The notes below the pieces were generated by a model, which saw only the letters and a list, made by a program, of their open reading frames with translations, ran no database searches and was not told where the DNA came from. Shown piece after piece: positions 1 to 9,288 of a DNA stretch of 64,000 nucleotides (position 1 is its first letter; each line of letters begins with the position of its first letter). The stretch comes from Adineta ricciae (taxonomy: Eukaryota > Rotifera > Eurotatoria > Adinetida > Adinetidae): the NCBI GenBank assembly GCA_905250025.1, contig CAJNOJ010000229.1, positions 104,146 to 168,145 of the forward strand, in the 5' to 3' direction. A program made the translations under genes and the position numbers.

Positions 1-871
1 AGTTTTCATAAACAGCGCGATATCTGTAATATTATGCTAGTGTACGAATTGTCATTCACTACTTAACACACACAAGAATTTGGTACTGTTGTAGATCACA
101 TCTTTCATATAGTTGTCGTTGTGTACAAAGTGTGTCCTTGAAAGTCTTGTAGAAGTAGCGTGTAGGGGTTAGAGTGTCGGCAATGAAGGTCAGAAATGGT
201 GATCTACTCATATGTATACCTTCAAAAGAACAATAACAAGTATGAGTTATATATCTATAGAAATGAAACTAAATCAATTGTTATATTCTGAAACTAACAC
301 GAGTCAGATGTCTTGGTAAATATGTATAAATATTTATTTATATTGCATACTTGAATTTTTGAATAGCTGACTTCAAGTTTTAAGATTGACGCTACTGATG
401 AGTATCCAAGGGTACCATTTAGCATATGATTTCAATTCACAATTTATTCTCATATAATAGCGTATGAACCTTAAAGAAAACGACACCATACATTCTTTAG
501 TCGAAGATGTCTTAATATTAGGCATAAAAGGGTTTTTGTTGCAGTAGCAAAACTAAAGAGACTATAATGATTTATCGTAAATAGATTCAAATAGTAGATG
601 GGCTTATTCAAAGAAACTCATCGTGTACCATTTCTATCTTATATGTTAGTTTTAGAACACGAAGATAATTATCATTACTGTTTGCTGTTTACATAGAACT
701 GAAAATGATGTATTTCTCTTTATTTTTTCTCCTACTTTTTTTTTGCATTCTCTCGCTATTTCATCAAACGACTCCACAATAGAAAAAGAATGACTTAAAC
801 ATTTCCATTTTGGATATTAGTCATGTTCATAAGCTCTTCCATAGCTCAATAAGTGCAACGTTGTATTCACC
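1..871. repeat. Non-coding block, H1 copy (partner 8421-9288)
   Basis: This block is nearly the same as 8421-9288, with scattered substitutions and small indels. Similarity starts at the window edge and ends abruptly after TTGTATTCAC at 861-870. No convincing coding sequence is visible. Given the mis-joined pieces, the two are most simply alleles of one intergenic region and not a dispersed repeat. The similarity is read directly; the allelic reading is inference. Confidence 0.8.
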
Positions 872-1916
872 GCGTAGGATACCTTCGGGCAGGATTCGAC
901 ATTTTCTTGAGCGGATTCGTTTCAGCGTAAGTTCCAATCAAATTAACGGTAGTTCCAACTACAACTTGATGAGCGCTATCGATTCCAATCATAAAAAACT
1001 TTCACTCCACCCTCACCCTCAAGGTTTAGATCGATTCTGACGTGCGGTTTCAACGTGCTCGTTTTGAAAAGATGTATCGTTATTCCGTATAAATAGTCGT
1101 TGATCTTGGATCTTTTTATTGTTTATCAGGTATCGTCTGCGGTGTGTTCGTATTTGTTTACCAGGAATGAAAAAGAAAATTCGAGTATATGAAAATTCTT
1201 ACTGTTTCGAATTAGATAATGTTAATAATTATAATTAAACCTTGAACTGCTAATCGTCCTGCGCTCTCTTTCCGTCACGGACGAGAAATGAAGTACTCTT
1301 TCCAATTAAGGATGAGCGAATAACCCCAGTAATTATCCTCTATTTTGGTGAAATAGTGAAAAGAAGAGTGGGTCACAGCATCAATATATTAACAGGCTCT
1401 TGCCTCGACAACGACTCAATTTATTATACCGGCCATACCAGCCGACACACGTTAATATATACATACGAGAGGAAACGAGAAAGAGAGAACAAAAGGCGCT
1501 AACAATGCTTTTTTGCAGTTTTGGGGGATGTTGGGGGCAAGAAAATAACTTTTTGAAAAAAATTTTAGCAATCGATAGAGCTTGTTGAATTCTATGTGGA
1601 ACGATTGTAGTGAATGTTGGAACGCATGCAGGAATGAATGAATCCTAAGAAAACTAGAATCGGGCGATAAGATGTCTTACGTCAAAAGAGTAGGATATTA
1701 ATGCAAATCGAAGAAATATTCAGATCGTCAATGTAAATTGTGATAGAGGATGCATATTAACACATTGAAGGATGATCTTTTTTCGTGATTTTGAGTTTTG
1801 AATACATTGCGATCTGAGTTAGTATTTTCATATGAATCAGCATAAATATCAGTCAAGCGTACGAAAAAAAACATCAGTCATTCGCACTAGAATAGGTCGG
1901 TCATTAGTACTTTTAA
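872..1916. other. Intergenic DNA with a short stretch similar to 11215-11350
   Basis: No gene is recognised here; short open frames look like chance. About 1690-1830 matches 11215-11350 (shared words include AGAAATATTC, GGTCAATGT/CGTCAATGT and GGATGATCTT) at lower identity than the main haplotype blocks. If 1-871 equals 8421-9288 and 1917 onward equals 30416 onward, a large deletion or insertion separating the haplotypes maps to about 1830-1917. Confidence 0.5.
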
Positions 1917-2428
1917 TTCCCATTATCGAAATCGAAAATAATATGTTGCTTATCTGCAATAGCGCAGATATATGCGAAACGAGTTCACGAAAAAGAAAAT
2001 CTACATATCTGTGGTCTTTAGCTGCATGTTACAATCCTCCACTGAATCCAGGGAGGAGTCCATATGAGTATCCGCTCAAGAAATGGGTAGAATCAATTTT
2101 ACGAATTAAAATAGAAACACTGAAGAAAGCATTCGGACTTCATACTTGGGAGGAGTTTTTATATAAAGTTTTAATGAGCGCTAGAAAGTACGCCTGGTTC
2201 TGGTATACAGTCAACAGTTGGTGTGATGTGATTTGTTATGCGTTTCAGAATGTCACTGATAAAAAAAGACTCGCTGCTTTTAAAAAGTTTTTGAACGAAA
2301 AGAATCGTATTGGCAAATTCAAAACATTAGTAAATAATACTGATCGCTACAGATTAGGAAATCGATGGCAGAAAGATATTATAAATAGTCATGAGGCAAA
2401 TAAGTACTTAAGAAAACTACTTGAGTAA
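1917..2428 (+). pseudogene. 3' fragment of the ADA-like amidohydrolase gene, H1
   Basis: The reading frame from the CCCATTATCGAAATCG motif to the TAA at 2428 matches the last ~170 codons of the full gene ending at 30928, with a few amino-acid changes. The deaminase catalytic half is absent. An ATG at 1832 opens the frame in front of the fragment, but the first ~28 codons match nothing and are probably fortuitous. Similarity to H2 begins sharply at 1917/30416 and continues downstream through the WAP gene and tRNA. This is therefore a gene cut by a large rearrangement, with its native 3' flank kept. Expression is doubtful because the native promoter and 5' end are missing. Confidence 0.85.
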
Positions 2429-3064
2429 AACTGTCTTGAACGTATAAGAACTTTTTTGTGTCACTATTCGTTAGTACTTGTGCGGATTCAATTCTATTGG
2501 TTTTTGTCTTCATTTGCTAAACAAAAGAAACTGTTCAATAGATTCTTTGTAGATCGGAATTTGGAATCAACCTGCTTTATTTGTGTAGTTTCCTTTTGTT
2601 CACCTTCTTCCTTTACTTGCCTATGTATTTGTTTGTTTTTTCTTCTTTAAATACATGGTGTGTTGAATATTTTCTTTACAAATACATTTCTCATTCAGAG
2701 CAGATGGCGAGAATGCGTATAAAAGGTGTAATATATTGATCACGTGTCTGAAGGTGAGAAAAAAGCTTAGGATGAAGAGATTGTTATATGTAAATGATAT
2801 GACGCATTGATTGAAGGTAGAGTCTGAGGCTGAAGGTGAATCATATAGGAAGAAGAAATGAATCTTGGTAGTTCGCTTGCAATAAAGAGACATAATCGAA
2901 ATTGTCACCTCACATTATGCACGTCGCAAGGGATAGAAGCTGTGAATGGTGAAGGATTAAAGGCACTGCTGTCCATCTTTTCAACAGACGACGGTCAAAA
3001 AAAAATACGGATATTTCTTAAATGCTCACTGTATATTCAACTAGTTTGTAATGAAATAAATATT
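2429..3064. other. 3' flank of the ADA-like gene, H1
   Basis: Non-coding DNA parallel to 30929-31590. Short open frames such as 2456-2650 occur in both copies at similar length, but look like chance frames in T-rich DNA. H2 carries a ~25-base insertion near 31245-31270. No gene is seen. Confidence 0.5.
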
Positions 3065-3330
3065 GAAGAGTTTAATCCATACCAAAACCGATGATCATGA
3101 TCGCAAGAGAAAAAGCTGTGAACATAAGAATATCCAGATCTATTGTTATTTGTTCAGAAATAGCGTTAATGGTGAATTAGTTGTTGAAGACATTTCACAA
3201 TAAAAATTGCCTATTCCTATCTATTAGTAGAACTATTGAACTTTCTAGACGCCTCTTATATGTGCGTTTGAAATTTAATATTTGAAATAAGTTAAAGAGA
3301 GGCTATTAAGTTCTCCCGGTAAAATGAAAT
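3065..3330 (-). pseudogene. Relic of a class A GPCR gene, 5' end and upstream region (H1)
   Basis: The plus strand here parallels the 5' end and upstream of the GPCR at 6704-7745. ATCCATACCAAAACCG matches 7500-7520, TCCAGATCTATTGTTATTTG matches the first membrane segment near 7690, and GAATTAGTTGTTGAAGACA matches the start-codon region near 7730. Upstream, CCTATCTATTAGTAGAA and GAAATTTAATATTTG are shared with 7765-7820. Roughly 100 bases of receptor coding sequence are missing between the first two matches, and the rest of the receptor is absent. The same relic lies at 31591-31860 in H2, so the decay predates the split of the haplotypes. Confidence 0.7.
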
Positions 3331-3671
3331 CTCATTGGCCAGACATACGTATATTCCACTAATAATCGTGATACTTTTCTTCTTTGCAACTACGCAAATA
3401 GAACGTTTGATTATATTCGAAATTATGGAAAACTGATCGCTAAATCAATAACAAATTTCTATCCTAAGGTTTTTGAATAACAATGATCATGACTGATCAC
3501 AAAAGTTTCAGAAACTTTTAAAAACTGTGTTGTTGCATTGTACGATGAGTACATTGACGTTTGTTTTCTCTCTCGATTGCGATGAAAGCAATTTCATTTT
3601 TTCACTAATGAAAAATAATCTTCAATTGATAATAATCTACTATGGGTGTTTTGTCAGATGGCAGTATATAG
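3331..3671. other. Upstream region of the WAP gene, H1
   Basis: Non-coding DNA parallel to 31861-32195. No gene is seen. It probably holds the WAP gene promoter, since a TATA-like box follows directly. Confidence 0.5.
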
Positions 3672-3678
3672 TATAAAA
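3672..3678 (+). promoter_or_regulatory. TATA box of WAP gene, H1
   Basis: TATAAAA lies 48 bases upstream of the ATG at 3726. It is kept at the same distance in H2 (32196-32202). This spacing supports the ATG at 3726 as the start and not the upstream in-frame ATG at 3684, which would fall almost at the expected transcription start. Confidence 0.55.
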
Positions 3679-3725
3679 ACTGAGTGTATTCATATACTGT
3701 GATTAAATTTCGAATCAATACGAAA

Positions 3726-4193
3726 ATGACTCTCCTCAATATTATTTTCATCGTATGTGCTGCAACGACCGTTACATTCGCTGCTCGCACTCCATCTGAG
3801 CCAAATGCAATTACGTGTATGATTTATTGTCCATATGGTTTCCGTCGTAATGCCGATGGACAATCCATGTGTGCGTGTAAGAAAAGTCCCTGTGATGGAG
3901 AAGAAGCTCCACTCGACGGCTACTTTTGTGGGCGTGGCTTTAATCGTCGTGAATGCCCATCAACGCATCAATGTAAGGTAGCACCAAACGATGCTTACGC
4001 TGTCTGCTGTCCTCGTGCTCAACAAACATCTAAACTTAGTATATCACCAATTAAAATGGGTTCTTGCCCAGTCCCGCCATCAGGTATGATGGGAATTTGC
4101 ATTGCTCGATGTACCGATGATAATGATTGCCCTGGTGCTCAAAAATGCTGTGGTGGATGTCCACGTCAATGCACCAAACCCGTCCTGGCATAA
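3726..4193 (+). CDS. Secreted Cys-rich antistasin/lustrin/WAP-type protein, H1 allele
   Basis: A 155-residue single-exon protein with a hydrophobic signal peptide (MTLLNIIFIVCAATTVTFAA). Three Cys-rich parts follow. The first is antistasin-like (about 29-58, with CPYGF and CAC). The middle part resembles the lustrin-type Cys module (about 60-98, ending VCCPR). The C-terminal part fits a WAP four-disulfide core (about 113-152, with CTDDNDCPGAQKCC then GCPRQC). Antistasin and WAP folds are usually small serine-protease inhibitors outside the cell, so a secreted inhibitor or antimicrobial role is likely. The start is chosen from the signal peptide and TATA spacing. A polyadenylation signal AATAAA lies at 4196-4201, just after the stop. 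The H2 allele (32250-32717) has the same length with some substitutions. tRNA-Arg follows 140 bases downstream on the other strand. Confidence 0.85.
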   Translation: MTLLNIIFIVCAATTVTFAARTPSEPNAITCMIYCPYGFRRNADGQSMCACKKSPCDGEEAPLDGYFCGRGFNRRECPSTHQCKVAPNDAYAVCCPRAQQTSKLSISPIKMGSCPVPPSGMMGICIARCTDDNDCPGAQKCCGGCPRQCTKPVLA

Positions 4194-4330
4194 CAAATAA
4201 AATTTATTTGAAAAAAATAATAAAACCTCTGCCTATGATACGATAAAATATAAGACTAAGCTATATTTACCTGTAGTATTACCTAAGTCATTTTGGATAG
4301 GTGTTTTTCGATAAAAAGTAATATATTCAT

Positions 4331-4579
4331 AGATCGCTCCTGGATGGACTCGAACCAACAATCCTCCGGTTAGGAACCGGTTGCGTTAACCATTGCGCCA
4401 CAAGAGCAGATAAAGAACAGCGCGAAAATAATTTTATTTTTGCTACAGTCACTGAATAAAATCAGAGTATGTGAAGACGGTTATAATGCAAATGAAAGAT
4501 AAACAGAACTTTGAATGATAGACGATCTGCGCACTTTCACAGTTAAGATGATAGAACATTCAAATCTTGAAACTTTGTC
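4331..4579. repeat. End of piece c1, identical to the start of c3 (34821-35069)
   Basis: These 249 bases read identical to 34821-35069, and both stretches end or begin exactly at an N. The other haplotype (from 32853) differs, for example GACGGTTATAATG here against GACGATTGTAATG there. Exact identity limited to piece ends is the signature of an unmerged contig overlap and not of a biological repeat (inference). Confidence 0.85.
4335..4407 (-). tRNA. tRNA-Arg (anticodon CCU), copy in the c1 end overlap
   Basis: The minus strand folds as a 73-nt tRNA. The acceptor GCTCTTG pairs with CAGGAGC (one G-U), the D arm is GCG...CGC, and the anticodon stem CCGG/CCGG has loop TTCCTAA, giving anticodon CCT (reads AGG, Arg). 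The T arm contains GGTTCGAGTCC, with one mismatch in the stem. There is no intron. This copy is part of the 249-base end overlap and is probably the same physical gene as 34825-34897. Confidence 0.9.
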
Positions 4580-4580
4580 N
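4580..4580. other. Single-N assembly gap
   Basis: One N separates c1 from c2. Sequence to the left continues at 35070; sequence to the right is unrelated to it. The decayed ART frame is cut at this base. It is treated here as a probable wrong join. Confidence 0.8.
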
Positions 4581-4947
4581 GGAGATCCAGAGTTTACGCC
4601 ATTACTGGATTGATACGTATCAGTTAAATCCATAAGGTTTCCTCTGATTTTGATTTGCAGCACGATCTCTATTACTCCATGTGAAATAAACTTCTGTAGG
4701 TTTCGATGAATCGTGACATAACTATTTGTACAGTGCGTCAACGATTCTATATTTTTTGCCTTTCGTTTTACGATTAAAGTGTAACACAAGCGTTCGATAA
4801 GAGAATTCATTTGGCTTTTTCCAACGTGAGGCCTTTGTTCTGTCGTCAGTTGTATTGCAAATACAACGTGAAAACGAACGAAGTTGATACTAAACGATTT
4901 CAAAATCGAAATCTGCAGGGTTTACATTTATTAACGCGATTATAGAA
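4581..4947. other. Upstream region of the ART-fold-like gene
   Basis: No gene is recognised. A minus-strand open frame over 4481-4903 runs across the N and cannot be real as drawn. Confidence 0.4.
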
Positions 4948-5691
4948 ATGGCAACTAACTATTGGCTTGAAGAAGATCTTGAACGTGTTATACAATCATT
5001 TAATCCAGCTAGTTTTTTTGGACTTCCTGCTTCTATGTTTAACTCAAAAGGTGATCTGCGCTACTGCAATACGGAACCTCTGAAATTAACCCGTGGACAT
5101 TGGGACTATTTCACCCCTTTCAAAGGATGGATACGCTATGGCTTAGACATCGACAAGTTTGGTAATAGTGGTGCACAATGGCTGGCTTGCGATGGTGCTG
5201 CCGGTGAATGGGCAGTTGGCTTCCATGGTCTTCGACGTGATGTATTAGAAGTGTTGAGACGCATAGCGTTCGAAGGATTCAAAGTCTTTCAAGGAAAGCA
5301 CAGTGAATGGGGCGCGAAGTCAAAGGATACTGGTCCCAATGCATCTTTATTTCAAGAGAAAATTTGTGGCAATGGTATATTTTTAACACCGCAACTGAGA
5401 TATTTGACAGACAACATCGAAAACTGTAGATTAATGAAACCAATTCAATATAATAAGTATTATTATATAGATGTTGCTCTACAATGCCGCATACAACCGA
5501 AAAAGATTCGAGTGCCTGAATGTGCTGGCAACCAATATTATGTTATTAACAATCCAATATACGCGCGTCCATATGGAATTCTTGTTCGATTTATGACCGA
5601 AGCCGAAGCAATCACTATTTTTGCTGATAATAACTATAGCCTAGATCCAGTTATTCCATTTGTCGAAGAGAACGTAACTCCCGTGAACTAA
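4948..5691 (+). CDS. Single-exon protein with a possible ADP-ribosyltransferase-like fold
   Basis: A 247-residue protein without signal peptide or membrane segment, so probably cytosolic. The central part has GEWAVGFHGLRR (about 89-100), then EGFKVF and later GNGIFLTPQLRY (about 144-155). This order, HG followed by an EGF turn and then G-x-G-I-x-x-x-P, resembles the NAD-binding core of PARP-like folds (HGT...GF...G.G.YFS). The C-terminal part ends RPYGILVRF. The family is not firmly recognised: similar proteins of unknown function exist in protists, fungi and rotifers as far as I recall. The usual third PARP residue (Glu) is not obvious, so activity is uncertain. A polyadenylation signal AATAAA lies at 5694-5699. 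No counterpart appears in H1 within this window. Confidence is high that it is a gene and low for function. Confidence 0.7.
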   Translation: MATNYWLEEDLERVIQSFNPASFFGLPASMFNSKGDLRYCNTEPLKLTRGHWDYFTPFKGWIRYGLDIDKFGNSGAQWLACDGAAGEWAVGFHGLRRDVLEVLRRIAFEGFKVFQGKHSEWGAKSKDTGPNASLFQEKICGNGIFLTPQLRYLTDNIENCRLMKPIQYNKYYYIDVALQCRIQPKKIRVPECAGNQYYVINNPIYARPYGILVRFMTEAEAITIFADNNYSLDPVIPFVEENVTPVN

Positions 5692-5868
5692 TCAATAAAT
5701 CCACCTTGTATTTGCGAACAACCAATACATGATCGTGTAAAATACGATATTGCTGTCTCTGAAAAGCTCGTTGAGAATGAATTTGATACAATGATTTTAT
5801 ACGTTCGTTCTTTTCTTCATTGTGTTTTATCATTTATCCCCATAATTGTTTCTACGAATAAACCAACA

Positions 5869-6646
5869 ATGAAAGTTGCTTGTTTTCATGATACAAATGA
5901 TGTACGCATAGAACAAACACCAATTCCGTCGGTGAAGTTTGTCGGAATCTGTCGAACAGATGCGCATGAATATTCTCATGGTACATTGATTGTTCCTATG
6001 AAAGAACCGCAACCAGTAAACGGGCATTGTGGTGCAACAATAATGAGACATGAGTTTTCTGGTGTAGTTGTCGAAGTCGGAGAGAATGTTTGCAGTGGTA
6101 ATGATAAACCAGGTGACTGAGTTGTCGTAGAACCACTTTTGAGAAATCAAGGGAGCATTTATACGTACAAAAACTGGAGAACACAATCTGTCCTAGTCAA
6201 TGGTGCATATGCTGTTCATTTGAGTGACTTGAAATCAGGTATCTATTCGTCATGAGTTATGTGCTATCACTTCTCCTTGATTCGAGGTGAAACATGTGTC
6301 ATATTTTATGCTGGTCCAATCGGTCTGCTGTGTCTTCAAGCAGCCGTAGCTGCCGATGCTACTCATGCTATTGTTGTAAAGATTTCGGACAAACGTCTCA
6401 AGAAAGCTCGGGAAATGGATGCGTCATTGGTTATCAATGGGAAAGAAGAAAGTGTTCCGCAGCAAATCAAAAACTAATTACATTGATGATCTTGGTGCAC
6501 ATGTTTATTTCGATGCAACTGGTTTAGAATCAACATTTACAATAGGCATTGCATCTTTGAGAAACGATGCTAGGGCTATACTGATAGCCATGGTTGAAGA
6601 ACCAGTCAAATATTTTCAAATGTGTTTATATCTTGCTACAAATTAA
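5869..6646 (+). pseudogene. Broken zinc alcohol dehydrogenase, butanediol/sorbitol dehydrogenase type
   Basis: The frame starts MKVACFHDTNDVRIEQTPIP, typical of medium-chain Zn dehydrogenases that oxidise secondary alcohols with NAD. It then has a catalytic-Cys region reading GICRTDAHEY (families usually have GICGTD), HEFSGVVVEVGENV and, after a TGA at 6118-6120, VVVEP. Further on, in other frames, lie the nucleotide-binding AGPIGLLCLQAA and DATGLESTFTIG. Lesions are a short deletion after the first 24 residues, the in-frame TGA, at least two further frame changes, and loss of the last third (usual length about 350). The gene is clearly dead. The lesions do not look like introns because no GT-AG pair restores the frame at 6118. 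Confidence 0.85.
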
Positions 6647-6703
6647 AATAATTACACACGAAACAGATACAATGCACGTTCGTAGGGAACAGTTTTTAAC
6701 TGT

Positions 6704-7745
6704 CTATGCGCTTTCAGGCAGTGGAGCAACCTGGTTAACCAATACTATGTTTCTTTGCCAGCGATTTCGGTAGATTGTTGAAGTCACATGAATTAGCTGT
6801 TGGCGAAATCGACTCGAGACGCAGATGTATACATAAAATTGACTCTACAATTACACAAACAGAAAAAAAGTATTTCGCTGTCCTATATTGACTTACTGAA
6901 AAATTCAAGTAAAATATGCAAAGAGCCAAAGTCGTGGCGAATTGCAATATTTCACTAGCGAACGGATTGTGCCTTATGTTGTTGTCTAAGCTGAGTATGT
7001 TAACAATGAGATAAGGAGTCGAAACGAAAACGATGCTAATGGCTTGCATCAGCACTATTGTTGTCATTTGCTTGTCTAATTCACGTCGCACCAGTGGCAC
7101 CATTCGATAAGATAAGTTTCTTACATTGTGATACGCCAATAAAGCGAATAAGACATCGATAAAAATAGGTAGAAAGCCAATGAATACAAGCGTATAACCT
7201 TTGACGTTGTAATCTTGAAATACTACATTGGAACTGATGCAAGAAAATTTGCCGGTAGCTGATGATTGGACATGGTCATAATAAATCAAATATGGAATAC
7301 TATAGAGCATCCAAATGACGACGAACGAGATGCTTGTACGATGAGCTATTTTGATGCTGTTAAATGATCGCCAACGAGGACTGGAGCAAGTAGCGAAGTA
7401 TTGATCAACTGTTGCCAAACAGATACAAGTGAACGTTATTAATGAACATGCTGAACCAAGATATACTCGGAATTTACAGTAGACTACGGATTGAAGAGTC
7501 CAATCAATACCGAAACCGGAGATCATAATACGAGAGAGAAAAGATGCGAACAATTGACCAATACTAACGATTGACATAACAATCAAGTAAAATGCACAGG
7601 AATTTTCTCGAAACGTGCGAAGACTGAGAAAAACAATGAGATTTAATGCATTACCAATCAGACCAGCGATGAGCATAGGAATACCCAGATAGATTATTAT
7701 TTGTTGAGAAATAATGGTCCATGATGAATTAGCTGTTGATGACAT
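6704..7745 (-). CDS. Class A GPCR (rotifer-type orphan receptor)
   Basis: A seven-membrane-segment receptor at the plasma membrane, predicted as 329 residues in two exons: 7745-6897 and 6844-6704. The intron (6896-6845, 52 bp, phase 0) starts GTAAGT and ends TTGTAG. Splicing restores the end of segment 7 and helix 8 (SQFYVYICVSSRFRQQL); unspliced, the frame runs into unrelated residues. The N-terminus has an N-glycosylation site (NSS). The DRY motif at the end of segment 3 is DQY (LATVDQYFAT). Cysteines suited to the conserved disulfide are in VVYCKFRVY and FSCISS. The family is of the FMRFamide-receptor-like type expanded in rotifers; the ligand is unknown. Relics of a paralogue lie at 3065-3330 and 31591-31860. 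Confidence 0.85.
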
Positions 7746-8420
7746 GTCGGAATCAAAAGTCCCTACTCCTATCTATTAGTAGAAGATTTCTCATATGTGT
7801 ATTTGAAATTTAATATTTGATGAATTAAAAAGGGGCTAGTGAGTTCGCTCAGCGAAATAGAAGACTTTGTAAATGACAAGAAAATCTTTTAAGTATGACG
7901 AAGATCTCACAATTTGCTTCAGTCAGGATTAGAGAAGCTCGGAGAATGTTTGCTCTGATAATCGACAGAAGGGAAATAAAACGAGATGTGACAATTTTCA
8001 TCGTATTCACCGAGTGGTTAATTAGATGTTGCATACCTCTACGAAGTTCTCGCTGCTATTGCATCTTTTTATTTGTAAATAGGTCAATAGAGTGTTTAAT
8101 TAAATTCCAAACCGTGGGAAATGTGCTCGCGCAACTAATAAAAAAATGCTATCTTGGTCGTCTCAGTAAATAATGATTATAAGTGTAAAAAAAAAACTAA
8201 TTATGAAAAAGTTTTCTTTATTCCCATATTCATGTCATGTAAGACACAAATAATTGAGAAAGTTTAACTTTTGACTTGAATACTTCATCAAAATTCATTC
8301 AACTTGGTTCTTCATACGCATATAAGTTGAAATCTAAATTCAACTTTCATTTCAGTATTCGATTATTCTTTTCAATATGAATCTGACTTGATGAGATACA
8401 TTAAGTGCCAAAAACTTATT
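7746..8420. other. Intergenic DNA upstream of the GPCR
   Basis: About 7750-7850 is the GPCR upstream region shared with the relics. Overlapping open frames on both strands at 7849-8173 have no recognisable features. Nothing else is supported. Confidence 0.4.
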
Positions 8421-9288
8421 AGCTTTCATAAACAGCGCGATATTTGTAATATTATGCTAGTGTATGAATTGTCATTCACTACTTAACATACACAAGAATC
8501 TGATACTGTTGTAGATCACATCTTTCATATAGTTGTCGTTGTGAACAAAGTGTGTTCTTGCAAGCCTTGTAGAAGTAGCGTGTAGGGGTTAGAGTGTCGG
8601 CAGTGAAAGTCAGAAGTTGTGATCTACTCAAATGTATACCTTCAAAAGAACAATAACAAATATGAGTTATATATGTATAGAAATGAAACTAAATCAATTC
8701 CTATATGCTTAAACTAACACGAGTCAGATGTCTTGGTAAATATGTATAAATATTCATTTATATTGCATACTCGAATTTTTGAATAACTGACTTCAAGTTT
8801 TAAGTTTGACGCTACTGATGAGTATCCAAGGGTACCGTTTAGCATATGATTTCAATTCACAATTTATTCTCATATAATAGCGTATGAACCCTAAAGAAAA
8901 CGACACCACATTCTTTAGTTGAAGACGTTTTAATAAAAGACATAGATGGGTTTTTGTTGCAGTAGCAAAACTAAAGAGACTATAATGGTTTATCGTAAAT
9001 AGATTCAAATAGTAGGTGGCTTATTCAAAGAAACTCATCGTGTACCATTTCTATCTCATGTGTTAGTTTTAAAACACGAAGATAATTATCATTACTGTTT
9101 GCTGTTTACATAGAACTGAAAATGATGTATTTTTCTTTATTTTTTCTCCTATTTTTTTGCATTCTCTCGCTATTTCATCAAACGACTCCACAATAGAAAA
9201 AGAATGACGACTTACACATTTCCATTTTGGATATTAGTCATGTTCATAAGCCCTTCCATAGTCCGATAAGTGCAACGTTGTATTCACC
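8421..9288. repeat. Non-coding block, H2 copy (partner 1-871)
   Basis: This is the counterpart of 1-871, with a few percent differences and small indels, for example a shorter T run near 9150. No coding sequence is seen. It is probably the allele of 1-871. Confidence 0.8.

Noticed and set aside
1832-1916. N-terminal extension making 1832-2428 look like a complete small gene
   Set aside because: The extension matches nothing; the homologous part is only the 3' end of the ADA-like gene.
4481-4903. Minus-strand 140-codon frame across 4580
   Set aside because: It spans an N at a probable wrong join and overlaps ART remnants.
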